Assembly (NCBI GenBank): GCA_006503475.1
Contig: RSEH01000207.1
Coordinates: 23,412 to 87,411, forward strand
Reading direction: 5' to 3'
DNA length: 64,000 nucleotides
DNA from: Stentor roeselii
Taxonomy: Eukaryota; Ciliophora; Heterotrichea; Heterotrichida; Stentoridae
In this document: one piece after another, positions 20,017 through 29,246 of the stretch
Layout: each line of letters begins with the position of its first letter
Position numbering within the stretch: position 1 is the first letter of the stretch
Program-made: the position numbers and the translations under genes
Notes under the pieces: generated by a model
Seen by the model: only the letters and a program-made list of their open reading frames with translations
The model's database searches: none
What the model was told of the DNA's origin: nothing

Positions 20017-21561
20017 TTATAAGCTAAAATGAGAAACATTTTGCATTATCGGTTGTGGCTCGGGTGAAGGGCAGATCATGTTAATCAGAATGTTTAGAAA
20101 AGTTGTGATTTCTGAGTTTTTTGAATGGAAAAGCATGTCTTCTAGCTTTTGAAGAGTTCCTAATTCTGAAAGACAGGTTTGCAAAGTCACCCAATCCACA
20201 CTAGAAAGATTTTTTTGAAGGACTTTCATTATTGCCTGGATCCTGCCGAGGCTTTTCTGTGAAGATGCCAAAGTCTTCAGGCTCATATGGAACAGCATCT
20301 CAGGAATCAATGACAAAGACAGAATTTTTTCATTTAAAACGGCAGATCTCTGAAGAACGGTATTAAAAATACATACCACCCCCTCCGCGAACAGTGAACC
20401 ACCCGGGTGGCTTAGAAAGGTTTCAATGATATTGAACGAAAATTTCAAAACTCTCATCGCCTGGGCTTCAGTCCCTGTTAAAATATTTCCGATGACTGAC
20501 GCGATCGATTTTTTTATTTCCAAATCAGAATTTTCAAAAATTTTCATCATTTTAATAAGAGTCCCGTTGTTTAAAAGGATCTGGGTAAATTTCTGGTCTT
20601 TTTCTGAAGTCAGATATTTAAAAAAATTTAAAGCGCAATTTACATGTTTTGCACTTTTTACCTCGAAAATTGCGAAAATTTGAGGTAAAAAATCGATCGC
20701 ATCGTTCATTTTAAGTTTTTCGTATTGGATGAGATTTGTGATTGTTTCAATTATAGAGATTGTCATGTAAGTGTCGGGTTGGTCTATGAGGATTAAAAGG
20801 TTTTTAATCATTTTAGAGACTAATTTGTCTGAGAGCTGAACTGGGTTGGCATAGCGATAATATCTGAGAATAGCTCCTTTGTTTTGAGTTGTTATGAGAC
20901 TTGTGGAATGTAACACGTGGTTAATCGAATTCATGATTTTTTCATGAAGTTCAGATGACTTTGACTCGCTGGTTAATTGATTGATCGCGACTGTTAAGTC
21001 AGATAAAACCTTTAACACGTAATAAGTCAATTCCAGGTTATTACTCTGTAACAAAGGAAGAATTTTCAAAATAAACTCATTTAAAATAAAAGGAAACCTG
21101 TAGTTCAAAGTGTTTTCAACAAGATGTGCAATAAACTTCATTGTTTTTTTCACAACTTTCTCATGTCTAATCTTAAGGTTCCGAATTAAATCAACAGCAT
21201 TCTGATGACTAACAAAAACATCTTTAAACTCATAAAACAACACCCTGGCCTCACTACTCAAAAACTCCAAAACCAAAACAGCAGTCTCATCACAATTCTC
21301 ACAACAAGAAATATTAACAAGTCTATTAACCAGTTCATTGCAAGTCTTAAACGAATTCAACTCCGGGTATTTGATTAAAAGTTCCTCAGGAAGAGTTTTT
21401 AAAAGACTTGTTTGTATCTCTTGTTTTCGAAACTCGTTCTGTTGGTCAATTCTTTTTTTATTCCTAAGATTGACAGTGAATCGATCAACACGGTCTCTAT
21501 AGTCTTGATATTCGCAGCCTTTTTGAAAGTTCTGGATGCGGGTGGCGGCTATTTTTTCCAT
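20017..21561 (-). CDS. Divergent ARM-repeat, importin-alpha-like protein
   Basis: A 514-residue all-helical repeat protein. Residues ~7-15 (TRIQNFQKG) resemble an IQ motif. Residues ~20-50 (YRDRVDRFTVNLRNKKRI and FRKQEI) are basic and resemble an importin-beta-binding domain. The rest follows an armadillo-like pattern (VLEFLSSEARVLFYEF, YVLKVLSDLTVAI, IIETITNLIQYEK, SIASVIGNILTG). The conserved W/N pairs of classical importin-alpha NLS-binding grooves are largely missing, so it may be a specialised or non-NLS adaptor, or another ARM scaffold. The start is only a few bases from the neighbour's 3' end on the same strand. Confidence 0.6.
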   Translation of the reverse strand: MEKIAATRIQNFQKGCEYQDYRDRVDRFTVNLRNKKRIDQQNEFRKQEIQTSLLKTLPEELLIKYPELNSFKTCNELVNRLVNISCCENCDETAVLVLEFLSSEARVLFYEFKDVFVSHQNAVDLIRNLKIRHEKVVKKTMKFIAHLVENTLNYRFPFILNEFILKILPLLQSNNLELTYYVLKVLSDLTVAINQLTSESKSSELHEKIMNSINHVLHSTSLITTQNKGAILRYYRYANPVQLSDKLVSKMIKNLLILIDQPDTYMTISIIETITNLIQYEKLKMNDAIDFLPQIFAIFEVKSAKHVNCALNFFKYLTSEKDQKFTQILLNNGTLIKMMKIFENSDLEIKKSIASVIGNILTGTEAQAMRVLKFSFNIIETFLSHPGGSLFAEGVVCIFNTVLQRSAVLNEKILSLSLIPEMLFHMSLKTLASSQKSLGRIQAIMKVLQKNLSSVDWVTLQTCLSELGTLQKLEDMLFHSKNSEITTFLNILINMICPSPEPQPIMQNVSHFSL

Positions 21562-21593
21562 TTATTATAAAATGATGGGTCTTTTCAGTGATT

Positions 21594-22214
21594 TCACTCA
21601 AAAGGAGTCGCGACTATTGACCGAGAGTCTCCTGTGAACTCCCAAGGTGATGATGACCGGATTTTTACCCTTCTTTGAATGCGAGAAGTCGCTTTTCTTG
21701 ATTGTTTTGGAATTCTTTCTAGTTGACCGATGCGTGATTTTATTTGAAAGTTGTTTAGTCTTGGCTTTATGTCCACGCTGATTGGGTTGTGAAGGGAATA
21801 GTCTTCGGAAGTCATTAATTCAAAGAGCTGGTCGTCGATTATGCTGTCCTCTGGCCATACGTAGTCTTTGAACTCGACATCGAAGTAACCTTTTTTCTTT
21901 TGATTGGATTTTGATAGTGAATCGGTTATTTTAGATGTTTTTTGAGGGTTTAATGCGATTTTTCGCTTTAGATCGGATGTTTGGAATGATGAGAAACGGT
22001 ATTCTTCTGGAGTTTCGTGGATTGGACGGAGTTTTCGGAATACGCTTATTTCTTTTATGATGTTTCGGCCATTTGAACGGTTTATTCTACGGTTTAGCTT
22101 TTCTAGGTCTTTGCTTTCTTCGAGGATTTTTGAGTAGAGCTTTCGAGGGGTTTTTTCGAATGATCTTTTTGTACTCACAGAGCATCTTAGATTGCTTTGA
22201 TTTCCAGCTTCCAT
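21594..22214 (-). CDS. Basic protein of unknown function
   Basis: A 206-residue protein rich in Arg, Lys and Ser that I do not recognise. It has no coiled-coil, membrane or zinc motif. The middle has an aromatic acidic patch (YFDVEFKDYVWPEDSIIDD). The C-terminus is basic and Ser-rich (RIQRRVKIRSSSPWEFTG). The start is the ATG at 22212-22214, with the sequence TCTAATAAT about five bases upstream on the coding strand. Codon usage looks like its neighbours, so it is probably a real gene. Confidence 0.7.
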   Translation of the reverse strand: MEAGNQSNLRCSVSTKRSFEKTPRKLYSKILEESKDLEKLNRRINRSNGRNIIKEISVFRKLRPIHETPEEYRFSSFQTSDLKRKIALNPQKTSKITDSLSKSNQKKKGYFDVEFKDYVWPEDSIIDDQLFELMTSEDYSLHNPISVDIKPRLNNFQIKSRIGQLERIPKQSRKATSRIQRRVKIRSSSPWEFTGDSRSIVATPFE

Positions 22215-22353
22215 GTAAATTATTAGAATGAAGCAGAAAGTTACGAAATAGAGAAAAATTAGTTAAAATCATTTCATGTTAAATAATAAACACGAAATAT
22301 TGACTCCATTAGCCCTTAAAGTTTCCTAATTAAACTTCCACTTTAAACTGTAG

Positions 22354-23037
22354 TTAATTAATATCCCACAAGTTCTCAAAAGCTGAAGCTATTCTACCAA
22401 CACAAGAAGCAGCAGACAAATGATAAGCAGAAATTGCAACAAGTTCATCACAGTAATCAATTTCCTTAGCAGTATCTTGGTGAGCAGTCATCCCAATAAC
22501 AAAAACCGGGCACGTGCTAGGTTCATTTTCATCAAGACTAACAAACTTCATCCTCTTTTCCCTGACATATTCCCAAACCTTGACAAGTTTCCCATTAACA
22601 CTAGTTCCAACCTTAAAAGCTCCAGGTGGAAGATGTGCAGTGACCGGATTTTTCACAACTTTCATAAGAACCTTCTTCCCTTCACTAGCCTTGATCTTCC
22701 TTGTATGCAGCAATTGTGTGATGAGCCCTGCAAATCTCTTGAAAGTCCTGGGAACTCTCAATTCCGGCGAAACTTTAATCAAAACATTGCTACTCGTATG
22801 AATAAGCAATTCAAATCTACCTGCCTTAGCGAGAGGACTATCAAAAAGCGTCAAAATACTCTGATGCAAGATATCCGGACGATAATCCGCAGGATTATTT
22901 CCCATTTTAACGATGATAGCAGTATGATCATCTGAATTAAGCAGGACATATTCACCGTTTTTTCTCATTTGATGTGTTTCTAGAACTCTACTTGATAATT
23001 ACGCTCCTTCAAAGACAAAAACTACTTTGCTCACCAT
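22354..23037 (-). CDS. EMG1: rRNA pseudouridine N1-methyltransferase EMG1/NEP1 (one 15-nt intron)
   Basis: A 222-residue SPOUT-class methyltransferase needed for 40S ribosome assembly in the nucleolus. It methylates a pseudouridine in 18S rRNA. The first exon codes MVSKVVFVFEGA; after the intron the frame reads VLETHQ and then NGEYVLLNSDDH, matching the start of the family. Further signatures are DYRPDILHQSILTLFDSPL, KAGRFELLIH, VLIKVSPELRVPRTFKRFAG and VFVIGMTAHQDT. The C-terminal LVAISAYHLSAASCVGRIAS completes the cofactor knot. The length is close to the family minimum. Without the intron the gene would lack its first beta strand, which supports the splice. Confidence 0.95.
22988..23002 (-). 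other. 15-nt intron in EMG1
   Basis: GTAATTATCAAGTAG on the minus strand. Retention gives GCG-TAA, an immediate stop; removal joins the conserved first strand VVFVFEGA to VLET, as in EMG1 homologues. Confidence 0.92.
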
Positions 23038-23044
23038 TTTTAAC

Positions 23045-23839
23045 TTATTCACTAAAGGATTTAGGAAGTTTGATCCCAGTTCCAGAAATTCCACAATAAC
23101 CTGCTGGTCGTTTTGAGAGGTACTGTTGATGATAAGTCTCTGCATAGTAAAAAGACGTCGCTGGGATCACTCGAGTTGTCACTTGACCGAAGCCTCCTTT
23201 GAAAAGTTCTTTTTGGAATAAAGTCCTGCTGGAAATAGCAAGTTCCTGTTGTACAGGGTTTAAAGGCATAAGAACAGAGCGATACTGAGTCCCTAAGTCC
23301 TCTCCTTGCTGCATTCCTTGAGTCGGGTTGTGATTTTCCCAGAAGACTTTTAGCATCTTGGAATAAGAAGTGACTCTAGGGTCATAAACTATCAAAACAA
23401 CTTCTGTATGTCCAGTGAAACCGGTATAGACCTCTTCGTAGTTCGGATTCGGCGTGATTCCAGCGGCGTATCCTACAGCAGTTGAAAAAACTCCAGGCTG
23501 CTTGTAAAATAATCGCTCGACACCCCAAAAACATCCCATTCCTATAATCATTGATTCAAGGTGAGAGGGAAAAGGAGGGAAAATAGGAGTTTGTAAGAAA
23601 TGATGAAAGTTTTCAGGGATTAATGACTCTTGTCGTCCTAACATCGCTTCCTCGTCTTGGGGGAGGTCTTGAAGGGTTGATTTTAGTGAAGAACAGTCTT
23701 GGGTGCACTTTAAACATCGAAGATCACTGTTTTTTTCACGTTTTTCTGAGAGGTATGAGTCGATGATCAACTGAGCTGAGCTGTAAATGCAGCCTTGGGT
23801 GAGGAGGGTTGAAATAGAAAGGATTAGAAAGAGTTTCAT
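23045..23839 (-). CDS. msrA: Secreted peptide methionine-S-sulfoxide reductase A
   Basis: A 264-residue protein. Residues 1-23 are a signal peptide (MKLFLILSISTLLTQGC), so the enzyme enters the secretory pathway. Residues ~96-258 are MsrA, which reduces methionine-S-sulfoxide in proteins. The active-site motif is MGCFWGVERLF with catalytic C103. TAVGYAAG, TGFTGHTEVVLIVYDP, FWENHNPTQ, DLGTQYRSV and FYYAETYHQQYL are all family landmarks. The spacer between signal and enzyme is Cys-rich (RCLKCTQDCS). Just upstream (23861-23884) lies a near-copy of the start region that encodes a short upstream frame resembling the signal peptide. Confidence 0.95.
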   Translation of the reverse strand: MKLFLILSISTLLTQGCIYSSAQLIIDSYLSEKREKNSDLRCLKCTQDCSSLKSTLQDLPQDEEAMLGRQESLIPENFHHFLQTPIFPPFPSHLESMIIGMGCFWGVERLFYKQPGVFSTAVGYAAGITPNPNYEEVYTGFTGHTEVVLIVYDPRVTSYSKMLKVFWENHNPTQGMQQGEDLGTQYRSVLMPLNPVQQELAISSRTLFQKELFKGGFGQVTTRVIPATSFYYAETYHQQYLSKRPAGYCGISGTGIKLPKSFSE

Positions 23840-23884
23840 TTATTCAGGGTTAAATAAAAAGGATTAGAAAGGGTTTCATTTATT
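23821..23884. repeat. Duplicated 24-nt segment around the msrA start
   Basis: A 24-nt sequence at 23821-23844 recurs at 23861-23884 with one mismatch, 40 nt apart. The downstream copy holds the msrA start codon. The other copy holds a second ATG (23877-23879, minus) that opens the nine-codon frame MKPFLILFI, ending in TAA. Confidence 0.85.
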
Positions 23885-23899
23885 GGAATGGCTTAGATA

Positions 23900-25879
23900 T
23901 TAACCGGAGTTGCTACGGTTGTAAGAAGGGACTGATGGTCTTTGTTTCGTGTTTGCTAAAAGTAAAGACTTCAGCTTTGGGTCTGAGGAAGGGGTTAGGT
24001 AGTCTAAGGCTTTGCGACCTGATGTGTCGAATAAGTTTGCATCTGCTCGCTCTTGAATCAAAAATCTCGCCATTTGGAAGTGGTTTGATATTGCTGCCTA
24101 TGAAGAGGTTACCATCATTAGAGCTGTCTTTCGCTGGGTCACTGTTGCTTCGTTTACTGGACAACCTTTACGCAGAAGCTTACGCATTGTATCTACGTCT
24201 CCATTTCTGGCGGCATTCCAGATTGCTGTTTAAGTCTTACTTTGAAAAGCTTTCCTAGTCTTCACATCAGTCGTTAACTCCTGAGGAGTCATCCCTTGCG
24301 AGTTCCTCATTCCAAGTAACTCATGATCATCAGCATTCCACTTAACAAGAACCTTAACAACCAAATTTTTACAGTGAAAGCTGGCATAATGTAAAGCGTT
24401 CCAAAGTCTTTCATCAGTTTTTCTGAAATTGCATTTTTCCGCAAGTAGTTCTTTGACACATTTAACAGAACCATGCTTGGCCGCTATCATTAAAGGAGTT
24501 CTTGAATGATTATCAACTGCGTCTTTATCTGCTCCAGACTCGATAAGTGGCTGGACAAGACTCACTCTGTCAAACTTGCAGGCTAAATGAAGAGGGGTCA
24601 GTCCTGATGAAGACTTTGCCATTACATTTGCTTGATTTTCGATTAAAATTTTTGCATCTTCTAGTTTTCCTTGAATGCAAGCTAAGTGAAGGGGGGTGTA
24701 GTTGTTCCAGTCGCATTGGTTTACATCTCCAGTTAAGGCGATTACTTTGTTCACTAGTCCTCCACTCATAACAGCATAATGTAAACTAGTCATCAAGTAG
24801 CTATTATTCGAAAAGTTCAAATCAAACCCAGAATTGACAAAATCTTTCATCCCAGCTTCATCCTTTTGACTAACAACTTCAGGTAAAGAGCTTAAATGTT
24901 TCATAACCATCTTATTAGAGCACAAATCAAGTGGTCTTAAGTTTTTCCTATCACGGGCTGACTTGTCAGCCCCATGTTTGACGAGTAACTTGACAACCTT
25001 AAAGTCGCCTGCATAGCAGGCGAGATGAAGAGGGGTCTGTCCATTAACATCTTTTGCATTCAAAGCAGAAATTTTTATTTTTTTCATGTTTTCTTGATGC
25101 TCTTGAAGGGCGCGGTCGAAGACCGCGCCGAGAATTTCAGAAGTGTCTTGAAGGACTGAAGAATAACGAGATGGGTCAATTTTTTGACTTGAAAAAAGAG
25201 GTTGGACTTGATAAAATAACTCAATAAAACTAGGAAAACCTTCCAAGTCTTCTAAAATCACCTCGATTGCTTTGTAGCTCCAGGTGAATTTTGAAAGTGA
25301 TGCGTAGTGTAAAGGGTTTCGTCTGTTACTGTCTTGGGTGCATAGAATAAACTTGTATAGGTCTAGTATTTTTTTAAAGTATATGTCTACTCGTTTGCTT
25401 AACTCAGATTTTGATTCGATTGGTTTTTCTGGGATTTTGTTAAAGGTTATGCTTTTTGCCAGATACAATGCAATCGTATTCCTTAAAGTTATATTCTGCA
25501 TGGAAAACCCAAATTTCAAAAGAGTTATCCAGTCATTTAGCTCTTTTCTGTAAACATGCTGAAAATAATTTAAAACCGTTTGCAAAGTGCGAAAGTTTCC
25601 TTTTGCAAGTATTCCAAAAAACCAGCTCTGTCCTGTCTTATCCATCAAATAAGGATCAACTCCAGCCATAAGCAAATAAAGACTAATAGCATGCAAGTTC
25701 AAAAACCCCGAATAATGCAAAAGACTACGTCGTGAAGAGTCAACACCTTTAAGGTCAACATTTTTTTTTTGATGTTCTAAATGCAGAGCACTAAGCAGTC
25801 CTTCAGAAACAAAGAAAAAAGCTTTAGAAGTCTCTTTCGGCTTTTCAAAAGTAATAAAAATTTCACCCGGATTTGCCAT
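23900..25879 (-). CDS. Ankyrin-repeat protein (two 15-nt introns)
   Basis: About 649 residues. A helical N-terminal region (~1-165) is followed by at least seven ankyrin repeats. Clear ones are NGQTPLHLACYAGDFKVVKL, WNNYTPLHLACIQGKLEDAK, SGLTPLHLACKFDRVSLVQP, HSRTPLMIAAKHGSVKCVKE and LWNALHYASFHCKNLVVKV. The frame first stops at 24230, but removal of two 15-nt introns adds about 100 residues. These are themselves ankyrin-like (TIWNAARNGDVDTMRKLL; then TALMM joined to AAISNHFQMARFLIQE), ending at TAA 23900-23902. That the added part continues the repeat pattern is strong support. It is a protein-binding scaffold; the partner is unknown. Confidence 0.9.
24098..24112 (-). other. 15-nt intron in ankyrin gene (second)
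   Basis: GTAACCTCTTCATAG on the minus strand, phase 0. Retention gives an in-frame TAG; removal joins TALMM to AAISNHFQMARFLI, a normal ankyrin repeat. This is the only one of the nine introns without A at position 10. Confidence 0.88.
24226..24240 (-). other. 15-nt intron in ankyrin gene (first)
   Basis: GTAAGACTTAAACAG on the minus strand. Retention gives an in-frame TAA; removal continues the ankyrin pattern with TIWNAARNGDVDTM. Confidence 0.88.
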
Positions 25880-25890
25880 TTCTTATCTAA

Positions 25891-27417
25891 CTAAAAGTCA
25901 GAAGATGATGACTTCTTGTCTTCCTCTTCAGATGAGCTGCTTTCTTTATAGAGTTTCTCTGATTCACTATCAGAACTAGACGATTTCGCCTTGATATTAA
26001 CTTCGACTTTAGGATGAGAAGGAGGTTCATATCTAGTCGGTGCGAAAAGGTTTGAATAAGAAGAGTCTTCATGTTTTACTTCAGGTTCTGAGTGAGTTGA
26101 ATGAGGAGGTTCTTCATGTTTTACTTCAGGTTCTGAGTGAGTTGAATGAGGAGGTTCTTCATGTTTGACAATTGAATAATGAACCTCGTCATGTTTGACT
26201 TCAGTTGGCAAGTGAATAAAATGAGAAGGCTCCTCATGTTTTACTTCAGTTACAGAGTGAATTGAATGGTGAACTTCTTCATGTTTTACTTCAGTCACAG
26301 AGTGAATTGAATGGTGAACCTCTTCAGTCACAGAATGAATTGGATGAGGAGGTTCTTCATGATGAGGCTCAGGAACTGAACTATGTGAATGATAAGATTC
26401 ATAATGAACAGGTTTATTTTCTTCATGAGAATGCATCTCATGGGTCCTGGCATTATCCGCTTCTTGATGTTCAGAGTGACTAACAGGTTCAGAATATTCA
26501 ACATGCGGGTTCTTTTCATGTTCCTTATTCTCCCCCTCATCAGAACTCGAACTTCCCTTTTTCTTATCTGAATCACTCGAACTTCCCTTTTTCTTATCTG
26601 AATCACTCGAACTGCTTTTTCGTGTAACAACAGGATGCAAGACCTTGACAGGTTCAATTTTCTCAACTTTATCCACAATTTTAAAAGACCCATCTCTCAT
26701 TTCCCAATGATTTTTAATTTTCCTAACTTTTTCTCCCTGAACAGTTTCTTCCCTGATTTCACTAGTGAGTTTAACAGCGCCTTCAAGCCATTCATCAACA
26801 ACAGGATTCTGAGGCACAACGGCTTCAGAAGGTTCAAAAGCCTCAAGAGTTTCATTGTCGTTAAACCCAACAGCAAAGAGAAGACAAACAACAGTTTTAA
26901 ATTCTGAATGCGGACCAGCCCCAAGTCCTATTTTTTTAAAGTTTTGGTTCAACAAGGCCTTTCGATGCGGCCTGGTTGCGAGGCCATCATCGACAAGTAA
27001 CGATAGGACGACTTCGAAAGCATTACAAGAGCCGTAGTCAAGAGCTTCAACAAGGTTTCCAGTCCATTTTCCAAAGGACTCTACTCTTTTTTGAAGAGAA
27101 GTCTCACGACTTCCAATATGACCAACAATGCCCAAGGGTCCAGTGTCAGTGCAATGCTGAAGAGCGGCAAGGGTGAGACCGAGAGAAAACTCTAAAGGTG
27201 GAAGAGAGTCGATTTCTTCCAGTTCTTTGAAAAGCTCGACTGCGCCTTCGACGCCTTCTCGAGTCTGAAGAGGGACAGTCCCAGGCCGATGAAGGACGTT
27301 GTCAGGACGATAGTACTCAAAAGTTTCCTTCACTGTCAATGCGAAGTCTTTCGGCGACTCTCGTAGTTTGCTGATCGTTTCAAAGATTTCTTCACAGAGC
27401 TGCTTGAAAGTTGACAT
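25891..27417 (-). CDS. CAP/SCP-domain protein with His/Glu-rich repeat tail
   Basis: A 508-residue protein. Residues ~5-185 look like a divergent CAP (SCP/PR-1, YkwD-like) domain: FETISKLRESPKDFA at the start, LPPLEFSLGLTLAALQH and GHIGSRETSLQKRVESFGKW in the middle, and the closing DGLATRPHRKALLNQNFKKIGLGAGPH block. No signal peptide is visible, which is unusual for this mostly secreted family. Residues ~225-265 form a beta-rich linker. The rest is low complexity: two SDSDKKKGSS units, then many 12-15 residue units of the EVKHEEPPHSTHSEP kind, ending in acidic Ser runs. The repeats are in frame and nearly exact, so the tail changes by unit expansion. Function is unknown. Confidence 0.75.
   Translation of the reverse strand: MSTFKQLCEEIFETISKLRESPKDFALTVKETFEYYRPDNVLHRPGTVPLQTREGVEGAVELFKELEEIDSLPPLEFSLGLTLAALQHCTDTGPLGIVGHIGSRETSLQKRVESFGKWTGNLVEALDYGSCNAFEVVLSLLVDDGLATRPHRKALLNQNFKKIGLGAGPHSEFKTVVCLLFAVGFNDNETLEAFEPSEAVVPQNPVVDEWLEGAVKLTSEIREETVQGEKVRKIKNHWEMRDGSFKIVDKVEKIEPVKVLHPVVTRKSSSSDSDKKKGSSSDSDKKKGSSSSDEGENKEHEKNPHVEYSEPVSHSEHQEADNARTHEMHSHEENKPVHYESYHSHSSVPEPHHEEPPHPIHSVTEEVHHSIHSVTEVKHEEVHHSIHSVTEVKHEEPSHFIHLPTEVKHDEVHYSIVKHEEPPHSTHSEPEVKHEEPPHSTHSEPEVKHEDSSYSNLFAPTRYEPPSHPKVEVNIKAKSSSSDSESEKLYKESSSSEEEDKKSSSSDF
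26066..26155. repeat. Two exact 45-nt tandem units in the CAP gene
   Basis: Units at 26066-26110 and 26111-26155 are identical, and part of a third follows. Each encodes 15 residues (VKHEEPPHSTHSEPE register). Less exact copies extend to about 26350. Confidence 0.9.
26548..26607. repeat. Two exact 30-nt tandem units in the CAP gene
   Basis: Units at 26548-26577 and 26578-26607 are identical and encode ten residues each (SDSDKKKGSS). Confidence 0.9.
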
Positions 27418-27443
27418 TAATAAGGACTTAAGTTTAATTACAA

Positions 27444-28829
27444 CTACGCTGGTTCACTTTCAGTTATCACTTCATGGATACCGTTCGGGTACTGCAGAAC
27501 TCGAACTACTACTTCGATGTCCCCTCGACATATATGGCAAGTTCCAACATCTTGATGCAGTTTTGAAGCACATTCAAAGCAGATCCCTCCGTGACCACAG
27601 TTCATTATCACTGCATTTGAGATTTTTTCCATACATGTCAAACATTTTTCAACGTCGATACTCGCCATGTTGGTATCTGAGACTTTTTTTTGCTTTTTCG
27701 TGAATTCCTCACTTGTGATTGACCTGCGATGGAAAAGTTGTTCAACTGGAACCACTGCGACACTTGAAGTTCTTTTCTTGGCAGGGCGGAGGTTTGAAGG
27801 AACTTGTTTGAAGTAAGAACTGGAAAGTTTTACTAGAAATTTTGGAGTATTGCTGATGACTGAGATAAATGAAGTATGTTCTCGTCTTTCAGGTGTTATT
27901 TGAGTTATTTGGACTACTCTTGAATCAGGGTCAAATGTTAGGAACTGGGTCAGACTTAATAAGAGATAGTTTCTTAAGAAATAAGAAAAAAAAACGAAAA
28001 GTATCAAAAAGATCAACGGAGGGTAAAAGTTAGGGGATTGAGATGCTAGTGAAATAAAAAACAAGGTGAGGACTATCATTGAAACTAGTAAAGATAGGAT
28101 CAGGTATATCGAACCTGATATTTGAACACGGTAAAGTCGAGTGTCCACGTAAAGACCTAAGGAAAAAAAAAAGAGTCCTAAAGTCACAAGTCCGATGATG
28201 CTGATAAAAGACCAGATTGGCCAAAACGTCAGTGACCAGTCAAAATTGTAAAAATTGTCGATACGGAAGAAAATACTCACGCAAGTCAAAAGTCGCACCA
28301 CTCGAAGCATGATGAACATCTAGATGATTTTTACAATTTCTGAAAAAATCTGGCATTTGTTGAAAGAAATCGATTTTATCGAAATATTTCCTAATGTGCT
28401 TAGACTTAAAGGCACCAGGCTGAAGATTAAAGGAAAATTTCGAAGTTGCAGGTAAATTACGACCATGAGCTTTGTGGATGATGTGCCGATGTTTTCGATG
28501 ATTTCTTTTAAAATCAGTCTTTTTTCATAGCTAAATTTTTTTTACTCTTCTTTTCGGATTCGAAGTGAAAGTAGCGACTTGAATATTGTGAATAGGTCTG
28601 AAAGGACTGAAGGAATGAAACATATTACTAGAGGTATATCGACTTTTTGCCATAATAGCAACAGCAAAAAGGTTATTAAATACGTCGATGCTAAAAATAA
28701 CCATTTTTCGAACTCTTGTTTGGAGAATGAGGAAAATGTTGAATTTGATTCAGTTTGCTCGGTTTGAAGACGCTCGGAAGGGTTGGAGTTGTTGATTTCT
28801 TGGGGTTCTGCCATGTACTGATTTTCCAT
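27444..28829 (-). CDS. Multi-pass membrane RING-finger E3 ligase, TMEM185-like (two 15-nt introns)
   Basis: About 451 residues after removing two 15-nt introns (28531-28545 and 28320-28334); exon lengths 284 and 196 nt keep the frame. The N-terminal ~40 residues are polar. Several membrane segments follow (WLFLASTYLITFLLLLLW, IPLVICFIPSVLSDLF, IWSFISIIGLVTLGLFFFSL, ISGSIYLILSLLVSMIVLTLFF, YPPLIFLILFVFFSYFL). The FFRIDNFYNFDWSLTFWPIW stretch resembles TMEM185-type proteins. The C-terminus is a C3HC4 RING: CLTCMEKISNAVIMNCGHGG, ICFECASKL, CHICRGDI. RING domains recruit E2 enzymes, so this is a likely membrane-anchored ubiquitin ligase. Confidence 0.85.
28320..28334 (-). other. 15-nt intron in membrane RING gene (second)
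   Basis: GTAAAAATCATCTAG on the minus strand, phase 0. Retention gives an in-frame TAG directly before the next exon. Confidence 0.85.
28531..28545 (-). other. 15-nt intron in membrane RING gene (first)
   Basis: GTAAAAAAAATTTAG on the minus strand. Retention gives GAG-TAA; removal joins RIRKED to YEKRLILKEI. Confidence 0.85.
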
Positions 28830-29246
28830 TTATACATAAGGGATTTTACCATAGAGAGAAATTTGAATTTAATGACTTAGGATGAAGTTTTGGTTTAAAA
28901 TTTATGAAGAAAAGTTCGAAGGTTTAATTGAATGATTTTAGGGAAAAAAAGATATTTCAGAAATTTTATTTTTTTAGAAAATTTTTACACCTTAAGAATG
29001 AAAGTTAAAAGTTGTTGACCTAGACAGTTATTTTTAATGAAACTTTTAACAGTTTGAATTGAATGTGTTTTAAAAGATTATAATAAACCAGTTTATAGAA
29101 AATAAAATGATTAATCAAGTGATATTAATAATAAATTATTGCTCAATATAAATCTGCATTAATGCTATTCCCTAAACCCTTGAGTTCAGTACCCAAAATA
29201 AACCCAAACTAAACCCTAACATCATCTTACTTAACTCATTCTCCCT
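28830..29246. other. Non-coding spacer, 0.4 kb
   Basis: AT-rich spacer between two minus-strand genes. No frame, tRNA or repeat is recognised. Confidence 0.5.

Noticed and set aside
23913-24164. Separate 83-residue minus-strand gene
   Set aside because: It is in a different phase from the ankyrin gene's last exon, which explains this DNA better after splicing.
26262-26907. Plus-strand frames over the CAP gene repeats
   Set aside because: They are antisense shadows of the tandem repeats.
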